In this document: positions 17,581-26,765 of the stretch, one piece after another
How the letters are laid out: the number at the start of each line of letters is the position of its first letter
Numbering within the stretch: the stretch's first letter is position 1
Assembly: GCA_964461815.1 (NCBI GenBank)
Contig: CAYWVF010000015.1
Coordinates: 1-64,000, forward strand
Direction of reading: 5' to 3'
DNA from: JAAZBA01 sp964461815
GTDB lineage: Bacteria; Bacillota; Clostridia; Oscillospirales; QAMX01
DNA: 64,000 nucleotides
The notes under the pieces: model-generated
Told to the model about the DNA's origin: nothing
The model's input: only the letters and a program-made list of their open reading frames with translations
Database searches by the model: none
Program-made: the position numbers and the translations under genes

Positions 17581-18984
17581 GTGAGTTCTGAGAAAAACGA
17601 CTTTTCAAAGGGTGCTGTCTGGAAAAACATAACGAATCAGGCAATTCCACTCACTATTGCACAGCTTGTGCATGTGCTTTATAATGTCGTTGATCGTATA
17701 TATCTCGGGCATCTGCCCGGTGCATCAAGTCTGGCACTTACGGGAGTCGGCCTTATTTTTCCAATCGTCACGCTTGTTACTGCCTTTTGCAGTCTATTCA
17801 GCCACGGAGGAGCTTCTCTGTGTGCCATTGCACGAGGTGCGGGAGACAAAGAGCGTGCCGAGAAGATCATGAATTATGCTTTTTCCATGCTGGTGCTTTT
17901 CGGGATCATCCTGACAGGAGTCGGATATATTTTCAAAAAACCTATACTTTACCTTTTCGGAGCAAGTGACAATACATACTTCTATGCAAATGCCTATCTT
18001 GAAATATATCTTATCGGCACTGTGTTCTGTATGATAAGCACAGGACTGAACAGCTTCATCAATGCTCAGGGCTTTGCAAAGACAGGTATGATGACGACTG
18101 TCATCGGTGCAGTTATAAATGTTATACTTGACCCGATATTTATATTCACTCTGAATATGGGTGTGAGAGGTGCGGCTATCGCCACAGTCATCTCTCAATT
18201 CGTTTCCGGGATTTGGGTCCTGAAATTTCTCACAGGTAAAAAAGCTATACTCATTCTTAAGCGTGAGTATCTGATCCCCGAGCCGAAGCTGCTAAAAGAG
18301 ATCGTCACTCTCGGCATACCGGGATTTATCATGTCCGGTACGAACTGCCTTGTTCAGGTCACCTGTAATGCTACGCTTGGCATTTACGGTGAAGATATCT
18401 ACATAGGTGTCATGACGGTCATAAACTCGGCACGTGAGATATTCAGTCTGCCTGTAAGCGGACTGTCAAGCGGAGCACAGCCTGTTATCAGCTTTAACTA
18501 TGGCGCTAAGGAATACAAGCGTGTTCGTTCGGCTATCACCTTTCTATCCGTTGTCGGTGTTATCGTTACAACCGTGTGTTGGGCTTTGATATTGATATTT
18601 CCACGTCAAATATTCTCACTGTTCAGCAGCGACACAGAGCTTATCGAGATCGGTATCCCGGCAATGCAGACGTATTTCTTCGGATTCTTCTGCATGTCAC
18701 TACAGTTTGCAGGTCAAAATGTATTTACAGGGCTCGGAAAATCTACACATGCGATCATATTCTCACTGCTTCGCAAGGTAGTCATAGTATTTCCACTCAC
18801 AATATTACTTCCGCGGATCGAAAGCATAGGAGTAAACGGCGTATTCCTGGCAGAACCGATCTCAAATTTCATCGGCGGTTCTGCATGCTTCATAACCATG
18901 ATGTGTACTATGTGGCCTATGCTCTGTCGTGAAGAAAAGAAACTGAAAGAAGAACGTGCCCTTAAGGAGAATACCACGCTATGA
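17581..18984 (+). CDS. MATE-family efflux transporter
   Basis: This is a 467-residue, twelve-helix multidrug and toxic compound extrusion protein that would export organic cations or metabolites using a sodium or proton gradient. The two symmetric halves show the family signatures near the start (PLTIAQLVHVLYNVVDRIYLG) of helix 1 and again in the second half. It starts with GTG, with AGGAAGCGG just upstream. Its stop overlaps the next MATE gene as ATGA, so the two are made together. Confidence 0.92.
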   Translation: MSSEKNDFSKGAVWKNITNQAIPLTIAQLVHVLYNVVDRIYLGHLPGASSLALTGVGLIFPIVTLVTAFCSLFSHGGASLCAIARGAGDKERAEKIMNYAFSMLVLFGIILTGVGYIFKKPILYLFGASDNTYFYANAYLEIYLIGTVFCMISTGLNSFINAQGFAKTGMMTTVIGAVINVILDPIFIFTLNMGVRGAAIATVISQFVSGIWVLKFLTGKKAILILKREYLIPEPKLLKEIVTLGIPGFIMSGTNCLVQVTCNATLGIYGEDIYIGVMTVINSAREIFSLPVSGLSSGAQPVISFNYGAKEYKRVRSAITFLSVVGVIVTTVCWALILIFPRQIFSLFSSDTELIEIGIPAMQTYFFGFFCMSLQFAGQNVFTGLGKSTHAIIFSLLRKVVIVFPLTILLPRIESIGVNGVFLAEPISNFIGGSACFITMMCTMWPMLCREEKKLKEERALKENTTL

Positions 18985-20327
18985 GAACAGCTGCCATTGA
19001 CAGCAATATATTTGATACAAAAAGCATCTGGAAAATACTCTACAAAACTGCACCGCCTGTAATGCTGGCTCAGCTTATACAGGCTTTATACAATATCGTT
19101 GACAGCTTCTTCATCGGTAAATATTCTGAGGACGGACTTACCGCCCTGTCTGTCATCTTCCCTATCCAGCTCATTATTATCGCCATTGCGACCGGTACAG
19201 GCGTCGGAGTCAATACTCAGATGTCACGCTATTATGCGTATAACGACTTAAAAAGAGCTAACCGCACCGCAGGAACAGGTATAGTCCTTGCGGTTTTCAG
19301 CTGGCTCATCTTTGTGATCGCAAGTATATTCTTCATGCGTCCGTATGTCATGACCTCCGCAAGCTCACCGGCTGCAATAGAATATGCTGTAACATACGGA
19401 AACATCGTATGCATTGGCAGCATCGGCGTTTTCCTCGAAAGCATCTGGTCAAAGGTACATCAGGCAAGCGGCAACATGAAGCTGCCTATGTATGCACAGA
19501 TCGCCGGGGCTGCCGCAAATATGATCCTCGACCCTATTCTCATCTTCGGCGTAGGCTTTATCCCCGAAATGGGTATCGCAGGTGCGGCCTACGCTACCGT
19601 TGCAGGTCAGATCGTAGCTGCGATAATAACAAGATCCGCTTACCGTACAGCTCCGGAGCGCAAGGAGTTCATCACCTATACCAAGCAGATATACAAGCTC
19701 GGCTACCCATCCATACTGATGCAAGCATTATATACCGTCTACATAGTCGTGCTCAATATCATACTTGCAGGCTTCTCCGATGCCGCAGTGACCGTTCTTG
19801 GTCTTTATTATAAGATGCAGACATTCTTCTTTATCCCATTCAATGGGCTTCAGACCTGTGTTGTTCCGCTGCTCAGTTACACCTTTGCGAAAAAGGACTA
19901 CCCACGTTGCAAACTCATAATGAAGGATGTTATTATCCTTACCACAGCGTTTATGCTCATATGTACCGTCTGTTTTGAGCTTATTCCTAGGCAGCTCCTG
20001 TCGATCTTCTCCTCGAGCGAGGAAGTGTTCACTATCGGAGCTGTGGCTCTTCGTATCATAGGTGTGAGCTATCTGTTTATAGGGTTCTCGCTCATGCTGC
20101 CTGTATTCTTTCAGGCTATCGGCAAAGCAATGCCAAGCGTGATCCTGTCGGTCACAAGACAGCTTATATGCCTTGCGCCCATATTCTGGCTGCTGTCGCT
20201 TATCGGACTTGACTATGCATGGATGTCATTTCCAATATCCGAGCTGATCACATGTATCATCGGTGTGATACTATACATAAAAGAAACACGTCTCTGGGAA
20301 AAAGAAGCATTGACAGATTCTAAATAA
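18981..20327 (+). CDS. MATE-family efflux transporter
   Basis: The second MATE protein has 448 residues and about twelve helices, with the helix 1 region PPVMLAQLIQALYNIVDSFFI and the second-half repeat. It overlaps the preceding MATE gene by four bases and has no separate promoter. The two proteins are clearly homologous but divergent. Tandem overlap raises the possibility of a functional pair, although MATE proteins normally act as single chains. Confidence 0.92.
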   Translation: MRTAAIDSNIFDTKSIWKILYKTAPPVMLAQLIQALYNIVDSFFIGKYSEDGLTALSVIFPIQLIIIAIATGTGVGVNTQMSRYYAYNDLKRANRTAGTGIVLAVFSWLIFVIASIFFMRPYVMTSASSPAAIEYAVTYGNIVCIGSIGVFLESIWSKVHQASGNMKLPMYAQIAGAAANMILDPILIFGVGFIPEMGIAGAAYATVAGQIVAAIITRSAYRTAPERKEFITYTKQIYKLGYPSILMQALYTVYIVVLNIILAGFSDAAVTVLGLYYKMQTFFFIPFNGLQTCVVPLLSYTFAKKDYPRCKLIMKDVIILTTAFMLICTVCFELIPRQLLSIFSSSEEVFTIGAVALRIIGVSYLFIGFSLMLPVFFQAIGKAMPSVILSVTRQLICLAPIFWLLSLIGLDYAWMSFPISELITCIIGVILYIKETRLWEKEALTDSK

Positions 20328-20341
20328 ATGGAGGAAATAAT

Positions 20342-20671
20342 ATGGCTGTGTTTGACGATTTTCTAAAGCTTGACATCAGAGTAGGAACTATTATAAGTGC
20401 CAAGGTATTCGAAAAGGCACGCAAACCTGCGTATCAGCTCGAGGTCGATCTTGGTTCGGAGCTCGGTATAAAAAAATCATCCGCTCAAATAACCGAGCAT
20501 TACACACCGGATGAGCTGATCGGACGTCAGGTATTGGCTGTAGTCAATTTTCCTCCACGTCAGATAGCCGATTTCATGTCTGAAATACTCGTGCTCGGCA
20601 CATACAGCAGCGGCGGTGTAGTTCTGATACAGCCCGATCGTACCGTGCAGAACGGTGATAAATTAGGCTGA
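20342..20671 (+). CDS. csaA: CsaA-like tRNA-binding domain protein
   Basis: The 109-residue OB-fold protein is of the CsaA type, a homodimeric tRNA-binding and proposed secretion-related chaperone. Family signatures are KLDIRVGTI (residues 9-17), KPAYQLEVDLG, KKSSAQIT and VVNFPPRQIA. Its length is normal for the family. GGAGG precedes the ATG. It lies 14 bases after the MATE pair and ends before a strong terminator, so it probably belongs to that transcript. Confidence 0.9.
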   Translation: MAVFDDFLKLDIRVGTIISAKVFEKARKPAYQLEVDLGSELGIKKSSAQITEHYTPDELIGRQVLAVVNFPPRQIADFMSEILVLGTYSSGGVVLIQPDRTVQNGDKLG

Positions 20672-20728
20672 GGCTATATCGGTATCATTTCAGGCTGCAA
20701 GGTCCTATCACCTTTGTAAAACAAAAAA

Positions 20729-20768
20729 ATCCCCTTAGTATCACTTTCAAAGTGAGCGCTAAGGGGAT
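20729..20768. terminator. Terminator between csaA and the DUF47 gene
   Basis: ATCCCCTTAG (20729-20738) pairs perfectly with CTAAGGGGAT (20759-20768). An A run precedes it and a T-rich run follows, so it can serve both converging transcripts. Confidence 0.88.
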
Positions 20769-20779
20769 CATATTTTTTA

Positions 20780-21403
20780 TCAGGTGTTTTTCATGACCAC
20801 TGTTTCTACGGAGTCAGCTACGTGCTCACATGCATCGGCGCAATCCTCCATGTAGTTGAATATCTCATGCCATGAAATGACCTCAAGAACATCCTTTCCG
20901 AAGGATCTTACTTTGATCGTTGCTTCAAGATAAAGCTTATCACAGTCTTCCTCGGCATTGTTCAGGTCAATTATCATCTTATGAAGCTTTTCCGGCTTTC
21001 TGAAATTTTCAAACTCCACAAGCATCTGCTTCATCATCGAGCAGCAGGATACTATCTTCTTTGCGAATACTACTGCCTCGGGCATCACTGTTGTGATCTG
21101 TCCGACGTATACTCTTCTGAGCACCTCTTCAATAGCGTCCACTACCTCGTCAATATTCTGACTCAATTCAGCCAGATCCTCACGATCAAGCGGTGTTACG
21201 AACGCCTTTGCCAGGGCTGTAGACATTTCGTGCTTTTTCTTGTCAGCTTCATGCTCAAAAACATGCATTTTTTCAAGCATTTCGCCTATTTTTGATGCAT
21301 CGAACGACGTAAGACACTCTACCAGATAATCAGCAGCTTTACATGCGAAATCGGCTGCCGAAACAAAATTTTCATAGTAAAAACGGTCAGCTTTGCTTGC
21401 CAT
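20780..21403 (-). CDS. DUF47/PhoU-like phosphate transport regulator
   Basis: This is an all-helical PhoU-like protein of 207 residues of the DUF47 family that accompanies PiT transporters. It is cytoplasmic, with several acidic E/DxxxD helices (HVFEHEADKKKHE near residue 47, and MEDCADACEHVADSVE near the end) that bind metal clusters in this superfamily. It lies 24 bases after the PiT gene in the same direction, and that pairing supports a role in gating or regulating phosphate uptake. Confidence 0.9.
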   Translation of the reverse strand: MASKADRFYYENFVSAADFACKAADYLVECLTSFDASKIGEMLEKMHVFEHEADKKKHEMSTALAKAFVTPLDREDLAELSQNIDEVVDAIEEVLRRVYVGQITTVMPEAVVFAKKIVSCCSMMKQMLVEFENFRKPEKLHKMIIDLNNAEEDCDKLYLEATIKVRSFGKDVLEVISWHEIFNYMEDCADACEHVADSVETVVMKNT

Positions 21404-21427
21404 AACGTTTACTCCTTTGCAGATTCA

Positions 21428-22483
21428 TTATAAAAATATTCTCATAAATAGCTTTGTCATGATAAAGCCTATAAGACCGCAGCCCGGGAAGGTCAGTATC
21501 CACGTCATTACCATGTCCTTAACTACTCCGAAATTGATCGCCGACAAGCGTTTGACCGCTCCGACGCCCATTATCGCCGTTGTCTTTGCCTGCGTAGTCG
21601 ATACCGGTATACCGAATGTCGAGCTGATAAACAGGCATATCGATGCGGCTATATCGGCAGAAAAGCCCTGATACTTCTCCAGCTTTACCATATCCATTCC
21701 AACGGATTTTATTATCTTCTTTCCTCCTATGGATGTACCTACTCCCATTACTATAGAGCAAAGAAGCATTATCCATATAGGCATTTCCACGGACACGTCG
21801 GTAGTGCGGTTATTTATAAGGAGCACGCTAAGCAAAATAACTCCCATAAATTTCTGACCGTCCTGCGCTCCGTGCATGAAGCTCATTGCTGCCGCACCGA
21901 ATATCTGAGCATGCTTGAATACGCCGTCAGTCTTTCTTCTGTTTGCATTTCTGAATATAACAACTATTCCCTTGCAAACGAGCCACCCTATACCGAAGCC
22001 CATCACAGCTGATATTATAAGTCCGTATATGACCTTTACCCACTCCGCTCCGTTTACACCCTGTAAGCCTCCGTGGAGCGCAATAGCACCGCCTGTAAGT
22101 CCTGCTATAAGTGCATGACTTTCACTGGTCGGTATACCGAAATACCATGCAAGCACTGCCCATACTACTATGGCAAACAGCGCCGCACTCAGCGCAACTA
22201 TTGCCTCCTGTGAATTTGTACCGAAGTCAACCATCTTCGTTATCGTCTCGGCAACCGTAGCATTTATCATGCTCATCAAAAATACACCGAGAAAATTACA
22301 GATCGCCGACATTATTATTGCTGCTCTCGGATGCATGCACCTCGTGACCACGCATGTAGCTATGGCATTCGGAGCATCTGTCCAGCCGTTTACAAATATT
22401 ACTCCCAAAGTGAGTAATATTGCAAGAAAAAGCAGCGGGTTTTGAGTCATTTCATTCCAAAAATATGTGAATGACAGATCCAT
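21428..22483 (-). CDS. pit: PiT-family inorganic phosphate transporter
   Basis: This low-affinity cation-coupled phosphate permease has 351 residues and about ten helices. The two inverted PD001131-like signatures are visible: GWTDAPNAIATCV (about residues 32-44) and the second-half equivalent near SFMHGAQDGQK. AGGAGA precedes the start. The DUF47 partner follows in the same operon. Confidence 0.93.
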   Translation of the reverse strand: MDLSFTYFWNEMTQNPLLFLAILLTLGVIFVNGWTDAPNAIATCVVTRCMHPRAAIIMSAICNFLGVFLMSMINATVAETITKMVDFGTNSQEAIVALSAALFAIVVWAVLAWYFGIPTSESHALIAGLTGGAIALHGGLQGVNGAEWVKVIYGLIISAVMGFGIGWLVCKGIVVIFRNANRRKTDGVFKHAQIFGAAAMSFMHGAQDGQKFMGVILLSVLLINNRTTDVSVEMPIWIMLLCSIVMGVGTSIGGKKIIKSVGMDMVKLEKYQGFSADIAASICLFISSTFGIPVSTTQAKTTAIMGVGAVKRLSAINFGVVKDMVMTWILTFPGCGLIGFIMTKLFMRIFL

Positions 22484-22502
22484 AAATATAAATCTCCTAC
22501 TA

Positions 22503-23834
22503 TTAGTCTTCTTCCTTGACCTCCGGCTTCGGCTCCAATACAGTTACTATCGAAGTTTTTGCCTGATGGTCAAGCACATCTGTTACCTTTATAGCAAGAT
22601 CATCGGTTTTGAGCTCGAAGCTTGTGCCGTCATCCGGAATAGATCCAAGTGAACCGAAAACAAAGCCTCCGAACGTATCGTACTCATCGCACGGCAAAAC
22701 AACGTCGAGCTCCTTCTCTACCTCGGACAGCTCTGCCGTACCGACGATACGCCATGTTCTCTCGCCTATCTTGTCTATATCAGGAAGATCATCCTCTTCC
22801 TCATGCTCGGAATTGAGCTCGCCTACCAGCTTTTCTATAAGGTCGGTCATTGTTATTATTCCGCTCATTCCGCCGTACTCATCAAGCACGATTGCAAACG
22901 TGTGATGATTTTTCTTCATATTCTGGAACAATACGTCTGCTTTAACGCTCTCCGGCACAAAGTATGCGGGCTTTACCGCATTCTCCATGACCGTTTTACG
23001 ATCTCTGCTGTCAAGTCTGAAATAATCCTTTGCATTGAGAATACCTACAACACGATCAACTGTCTCATCACATACCGGGTAAAGAGTATGTCTGCTTTCG
23101 TAGATCGTTTCCTTCCACTGCTCCATGCCTTCGTCCAGCCACAGAAGCGCAACATCCGTGCGGTGAGTTGATATTTCTCCGGCGGTGATATCGTCAAACT
23201 CGAATACATTCTGAATAAATTCCTTTTCGGTCTCGTCGATAGCACCCTTTTCGCTGCCTTCATCGACCATCATTCGAATTTCTTCCTCGCTGACCTCTTC
23301 ATCCTCGGCATTGGGATCGATACCTAACAATCTAAGTACTGCATTGGTGGATGCTGTAAGTAAGCTTACTAACGGTGTGAATATCTTCGCTATGCCGTAC
23401 AGCAATGAAGCAAGCATAAGCGCCATAGATTCCGATTTTCTCATAGCTACACGCTTCGGCACCAATTCACCGAGTACAAGGGTAAAATACGATAGGATGA
23501 GAGTAATAACGATAACCGCTATAGTATTGAGTGTGTTTTCCGAAATCGGTACACCTATTCCCAACAGCCAATCAACGATACCGTCGGCAAAATTCTCCGC
23601 AGCAAAAGCACTTCCCAAAAATCCGGCAAGCGTGATAGCAAGCTGGATGGTGGCAAGAAATCTTGACGGCTGTTCTTTAAGCTTGATTATTTTCAAAGCT
23701 CGCTTGTCTCCCTGTTCTGCCAGCTTTGACAATTTGTTTTCATTAACGCTAAGCAGTGCGATCTCAGCACTGGCAAATATCGCATTCATCGCGATAAGAA
23801 ATACCTGCAACAATAAGGGCAATATACTGTCCAA
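22503..23834 (-). CDS. CNNM/CorC-family membrane protein with CBS pair
   Basis: This is a DUF21 membrane domain (about residues 1-185, four helices) with a CBS domain pair (about 205-330) and a C-terminal CorC_HlyC domain (about 345-430, ending in VTDVLDHQAKTS). Proteins of this type are linked to magnesium export or cobalt/magnesium resistance; older annotations call them haemolysins. It begins with TTG, nine bases after GGAGG. A consensus promoter lies about 250 bases upstream, leaving a long structured leader. Confidence 0.9.
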   Translation of the reverse strand: MDSILPLLLQVFLIAMNAIFASAEIALLSVNENKLSKLAEQGDKRALKIIKLKEQPSRFLATIQLAITLAGFLGSAFAAENFADGIVDWLLGIGVPISENTLNTIAVIVITLILSYFTLVLGELVPKRVAMRKSESMALMLASLLYGIAKIFTPLVSLLTASTNAVLRLLGIDPNAEDEEVSEEEIRMMVDEGSEKGAIDETEKEFIQNVFEFDDITAGEISTHRTDVALLWLDEGMEQWKETIYESRHTLYPVCDETVDRVVGILNAKDYFRLDSRDRKTVMENAVKPAYFVPESVKADVLFQNMKKNHHTFAIVLDEYGGMSGIITMTDLIEKLVGELNSEHEEEDDLPDIDKIGERTWRIVGTAELSEVEKELDVVLPCDEYDTFGGFVFGSLGSIPDDGTSFELKTDDLAIKVTDVLDHQAKTSIVTVLEPKPEVKEED

Positions 23835-24080
23835 AACAAATTTCCTCCAAATTCAATAAATAATGATACTTTTTTTCTTTAAGAAATACCCTATACGCTT
23901 ATCTTCACGTATACATTCCCTCAAAAAGGCACAAAAAGACACAGCCTATCACTCTGCTCACACAAGCATAGACCATGTCCATATAAATTCATATCATTAT
24001 AATTTGAGGGAGGCCGTTCTCCGCTGTCGCCAGTGTCCTTACACATAAATTTTCGATTTCACATCCTTTACAATATATAT
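23835..24080 (-). promoter_or_regulatory. Long structured 5' leader of the CNNM/CorC-like gene
   Basis: The transcript from the promoter at 24087-24115 carries about 245 untranslated bases. A long-range helix joins 24003-24010 with 23918-23925 (CCCTCAAA to TTTGAGGG in RNA sense). It encloses a second stem (23976-23979 with 23938-23941, and 23968-23972 with 23945-23949) capped by GCT/AGC. A further hairpin (23893-23912) lies closer to the gene. I could not match it to the M-box, yybP-ykoY, NiCo or other named riboswitch classes. Confidence 0.5.
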
Positions 24081-24086
24081 GCTTTC

Positions 24087-24115
24087 ATTATACACAATGG
24101 CGGTTTTGATGTCAA
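24087..24115 (-). promoter_or_regulatory. Promoter of the CNNM/CorC-like gene
   Basis: Minus-strand TTGACA (24110-24115) and TATAAT (24087-24092) are exactly 17 bases apart, a perfect consensus. Confidence 0.88.
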
Positions 24116-24161
24116 GCTCTAAACACTACTTTTTATAATTTTTTTAAGATATGTTACTCTA

Positions 24162-24190
24162 TTGACAAATCGTGTACCCTCTGCTATAAT
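24162..24190 (+). promoter_or_regulatory. Promoter of padR-DUF2812
   Basis: TTGACA (24162-24167) and TATAAT (24185-24190) have a 17-base spacer. The -10 box overlaps the left end of the 34-bp palindrome, so a bound PadR would block polymerase. Confidence 0.9.
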
Positions 24191-24220
24191 ATCGTTAAAT
24201 GATATCATTTAACGATATTA
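24187..24220. promoter_or_regulatory. 34-bp perfect palindrome, probable PadR operator
   Basis: The sequence from 24187 to 24220 equals its own reverse complement; its half is TAATATCGTTAAATGAT. It can be read as two overlapping ATATC...GATAT sites, which suits two PadR dimers. It lies between the -10 box and the padR ribosome site, as expected for autoregulation. Confidence 0.85.
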
Positions 24221-24232
24221 GGGAGTGACAGT

Positions 24233-24553
24233 ATGCCGAGGAAAGCTTTTGACGGTCTTACCGAGTCAATGTTTTACGTTTTGATGGCTCTATCCGCTTC
24301 TCCCATGTGCGGAACGGATATATCGGAATACATCGAGCGAAAAACAGGCGGTGTGGTAAGGCTCGGGCCTGCTACATTATATACTATATTGGGAAAATTC
24401 GAGAGTGTGAAGTTTATAAAGGAGATCGAGGTAGACGGACGCAAGCGCACCTATCAGATCACAGACAAGGGAGCGGAAGCGTATTACGATGAGGTGGCAA
24501 GACTGCGCCGCTGCATCGCCGATGCCGACAGTGAAAGGAGCAGCTCACGATGA
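24233..24553 (+). CDS. PadR-family transcriptional regulator
   Basis: The 106-residue winged-helix repressor has the typical PadR start (LTESMFYVLMALS) followed by the recognition region and RLGPATLYTILGKFE. The end IKEIEVDGRKRTYQITDKG is the wing. GGGAG lies seven bases before the ATG. It overlaps the DUF2812 gene by four bases (ATGA), a common pairing in Firmicutes. The palindrome in its own promoter indicates autorepression, relieved by an unknown ligand or by its membrane partner. Confidence 0.93.
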   Translation: MPRKAFDGLTESMFYVLMALSASPMCGTDISEYIERKTGGVVRLGPATLYTILGKFESVKFIKEIEVDGRKRTYQITDKGAEAYYDEVARLRRCIADADSERSSSR

Positions 24554-25767
24554 GTGAAAAAGCAAAGCATAAATATGCATATCATATTGTACCATGTCCG
24601 AATTATGATTTAGAGAGCATGGAAAGCTGGCTTGAGAGTATGGCAAAAGAGGGGCATATACTCTCCGAGCACGGTTTTTTCATGAACATAGGTGTTTTTT
24701 ACCGTTCCGAGCCAAAGGATATGCGCTTTCGTCTTGATGCGAAGCCGAGTGGAAAGGGCTTTTGGGCTGACAACGGCGGCGAACCCGACAAGGAGGCAAT
24801 GGAGCTGAATGCCGAGTTCGGTTGGAAATATATTACAAGCCGAGGCTCGTTCTACATTTACGCTTCGGAGGACAAAGATACACTTGAGCTCAATACCGAC
24901 CCAAAGGTACAATCTATTTCTATAGATATGGTGAGGAAAAACGAGCAATCAAATCTTATAACGATAATTTTCTGGTGTCTTGTATATCCTCTCATAATGT
25001 CCCCACGTACAGCTCTTATCGCATCGATCTACATGGGAACGTGGTTCTATCTATTTACATTGTTACTTCTCATATCGAGTCCTATACGTGCTGTATGGAA
25101 GGTCGCATATCTGAGGAAGCTGAGGAAACGTACAGCGGACGGTATCGCTCCGGATCATGGTAAGGACTGGCGTAAGAAGGCGGCATACAATCGTATTCGA
25201 CCCTTTGTGTCAGCTGCTTTACTGATCATATGGGTATGTCTGTTTTTAAACGGCTGGAGCAACGACATATCAGATAAGAATGTAATACCTCTCGAGAGCT
25301 ACACAGACGATATACCATTTGCAACTATGGAGAAGCTTATCCCGGGCAGTGATTTTGAGTACACCGATTATGGCTATTCTAACACCATCGAGCTCCGCTC
25401 CGACCCACTTGCACCTACTGTAGTATACCTCGATCAGACAGGCAAGATAATGCTCGATGGTCAATGCATAATAGAAGGCGGGTTATCTGTAGATTATTAT
25501 GAAACGATCGCGCCGACGCTTGCAATGGAGCTTGCACACGAGCATCAGCGCGATGATAAGCACGATTATAAAAAGTATTATACTCTCTTAGAGACACCTG
25601 AGCTTGACGTTGATTACGCTGTAGCCTACAAAGCGTTGTTTCCTACGGTCATAATCGTGGATGGAAATAAAATAGCTCACATAACATTTTACAGTTTTTC
25701 CGGCGACCACGATTTCGACATCGCGAAATTGGCGCAGATAATAGTGCAGAGCATTAAAGCTCAGTGA
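24550..25767 (+). CDS. DUF2812 membrane protein, PadR partner
   Basis: The N-terminal DUF2812 domain (about residues 1-125, with YDLESMESWLESMAKEG) is followed by a membrane pair (about 136-180), a basic loop, a third membrane segment (about 218-236) and an extracytoplasmic tail of about 170 residues. DUF2812 proteins are almost always encoded with PadR and act as membrane anti-repressors or sensors in the few studied cases; here that is inferred. Its last 14 bases overlap the end of the converging lipoate ligase gene. Confidence 0.85.
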   Translation: MSEKAKHKYAYHIVPCPNYDLESMESWLESMAKEGHILSEHGFFMNIGVFYRSEPKDMRFRLDAKPSGKGFWADNGGEPDKEAMELNAEFGWKYITSRGSFYIYASEDKDTLELNTDPKVQSISIDMVRKNEQSNLITIIFWCLVYPLIMSPRTALIASIYMGTWFYLFTLLLLISSPIRAVWKVAYLRKLRKRTADGIAPDHGKDWRKKAAYNRIRPFVSAALLIIWVCLFLNGWSNDISDKNVIPLESYTDDIPFATMEKLIPGSDFEYTDYGYSNTIELRSDPLAPTVVYLDQTGKIMLDGQCIIEGGLSVDYYETIAPTLAMELAHEHQRDDKHDYKKYYTLLETPELDVDYAVAYKALFPTVIIVDGNKIAHITFYSFSGDHDFDIAKLAQIIVQSIKAQ

Positions 25768-26719
25768 TCCACGCAGCAATATCTTTCTTTATATCATCTC
25801 CGACGGTAAGACATGCGATACGCTTTAGCATTTCATCCTTCTTGTATGTACAGCCCTTGAGCACCGTCAGAAGCTCCTCTGCTATCGATGTGTCCATAGC
25901 ATCGGTATGTACAGTCACGTTGTTTATCACACCGTCATGAAGTGACAGATATATCTCCATACCGCCCCATGTGGCACGGTTCTTGAGCTTTACGTCAAAT
26001 CTCGGCGATTCGCCGTACTTCCATTCCCATGAAGAATACTTTTTCGTAAGCTCATCGAGTCCGCAAAGCTTCAGCTCTTCTATGTCATGGATGATGCTGC
26101 TGCCTCCGTACTCCTTTAGAAATGCCGTACACAGTGCCTGCTCCATAATATCCGGAGTAAGTCCCGGGCACACCTCTGCGAGATTTATAACTCTCGAGCG
26201 TACAGACGCTATTCCCTTTGATATGATCTTTTCCGGGTCAACTGTCAAGTACTCGACCATTTTGGGTACATCTACGTCGATCATGATCGTACCGTGATGG
26301 TAGGCTTTCTCACCCTTGAAGCAGAATGCATTACCTGAGAACTTCTTTCCGTCTACAGTCAGATCATTTCGTCCTGTCTTTTCCGCATTTATGCCCAATG
26401 ATCGTGCCGCATCGAGGATCACTCCCGTTTGACGTCCAAGATCATACTGTGACTTCGGTACAAAGAATGTAAAGTTGAGATTATTTACATCATGATATAC
26501 CGCTCCGCCGCCCGACAGGCGTCTTGCAAGATGTCCTCCGTCTCGCTCCTCAAGTGCCTGAGTATTACATTCAGCCCATGCATTCTGATGCTTACCTACT
26601 ACTACAGTTTTTGAATTACGCCATACATAAAGATCAGTGCTTTCACGCTCTGCCATCATAAGCAGCTCCTCGGCTGCAAGATTTCTGTATGGATCATATG
26701 TGTTTGATTTGTATATCAT
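25754..26719 (-). CDS. lplA: Lipoate-protein ligase A
   Basis: The protein activates lipoate with ATP and attaches it to lipoyl domains. Family motifs are RRLSGGGAVYHD (about residues 87-98), the adenylate-binding lysine in DGKKFSGNA (about 147-155) and a C-terminal accessory domain. AGGAGG precedes the start. Its 321 residues fit LplA enzymes with the accessory domain. No lipoylated protein gene is nearby; the E2-like protein at 32633 lacks a lipoyl domain. Confidence 0.92.
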   Translation of the reverse strand: MIYKSNTYDPYRNLAAEELLMMAERESTDLYVWRNSKTVVVGKHQNAWAECNTQALEERDGGHLARRLSGGGAVYHDVNNLNFTFFVPKSQYDLGRQTGVILDAARSLGINAEKTGRNDLTVDGKKFSGNAFCFKGEKAYHHGTIMIDVDVPKMVEYLTVDPEKIISKGIASVRSRVINLAEVCPGLTPDIMEQALCTAFLKEYGGSSIIHDIEELKLCGLDELTKKYSSWEWKYGESPRFDVKLKNRATWGGMEIYLSLHDGVINNVTVHTDAMDTSIAEELLTVLKGCTYKKDEMLKRIACLTVGDDIKKDIAAWITEL

Positions 26720-26765
26720 AATGCCTCCTGATATTGAATAATATTTTATGAGATGAGGTGTAGGA

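Noticed and set aside
24003..24060. Cobalamin or M-box riboswitch in the CNNM leader
   Set aside because: The conserved core sequences of these classes are not present on either strand; only unassigned pairings are seen.
24233..25767. Toxin-antitoxin pair
   Set aside because: Sequence identifies the pair as PadR and DUF2812, a regulator and membrane partner.
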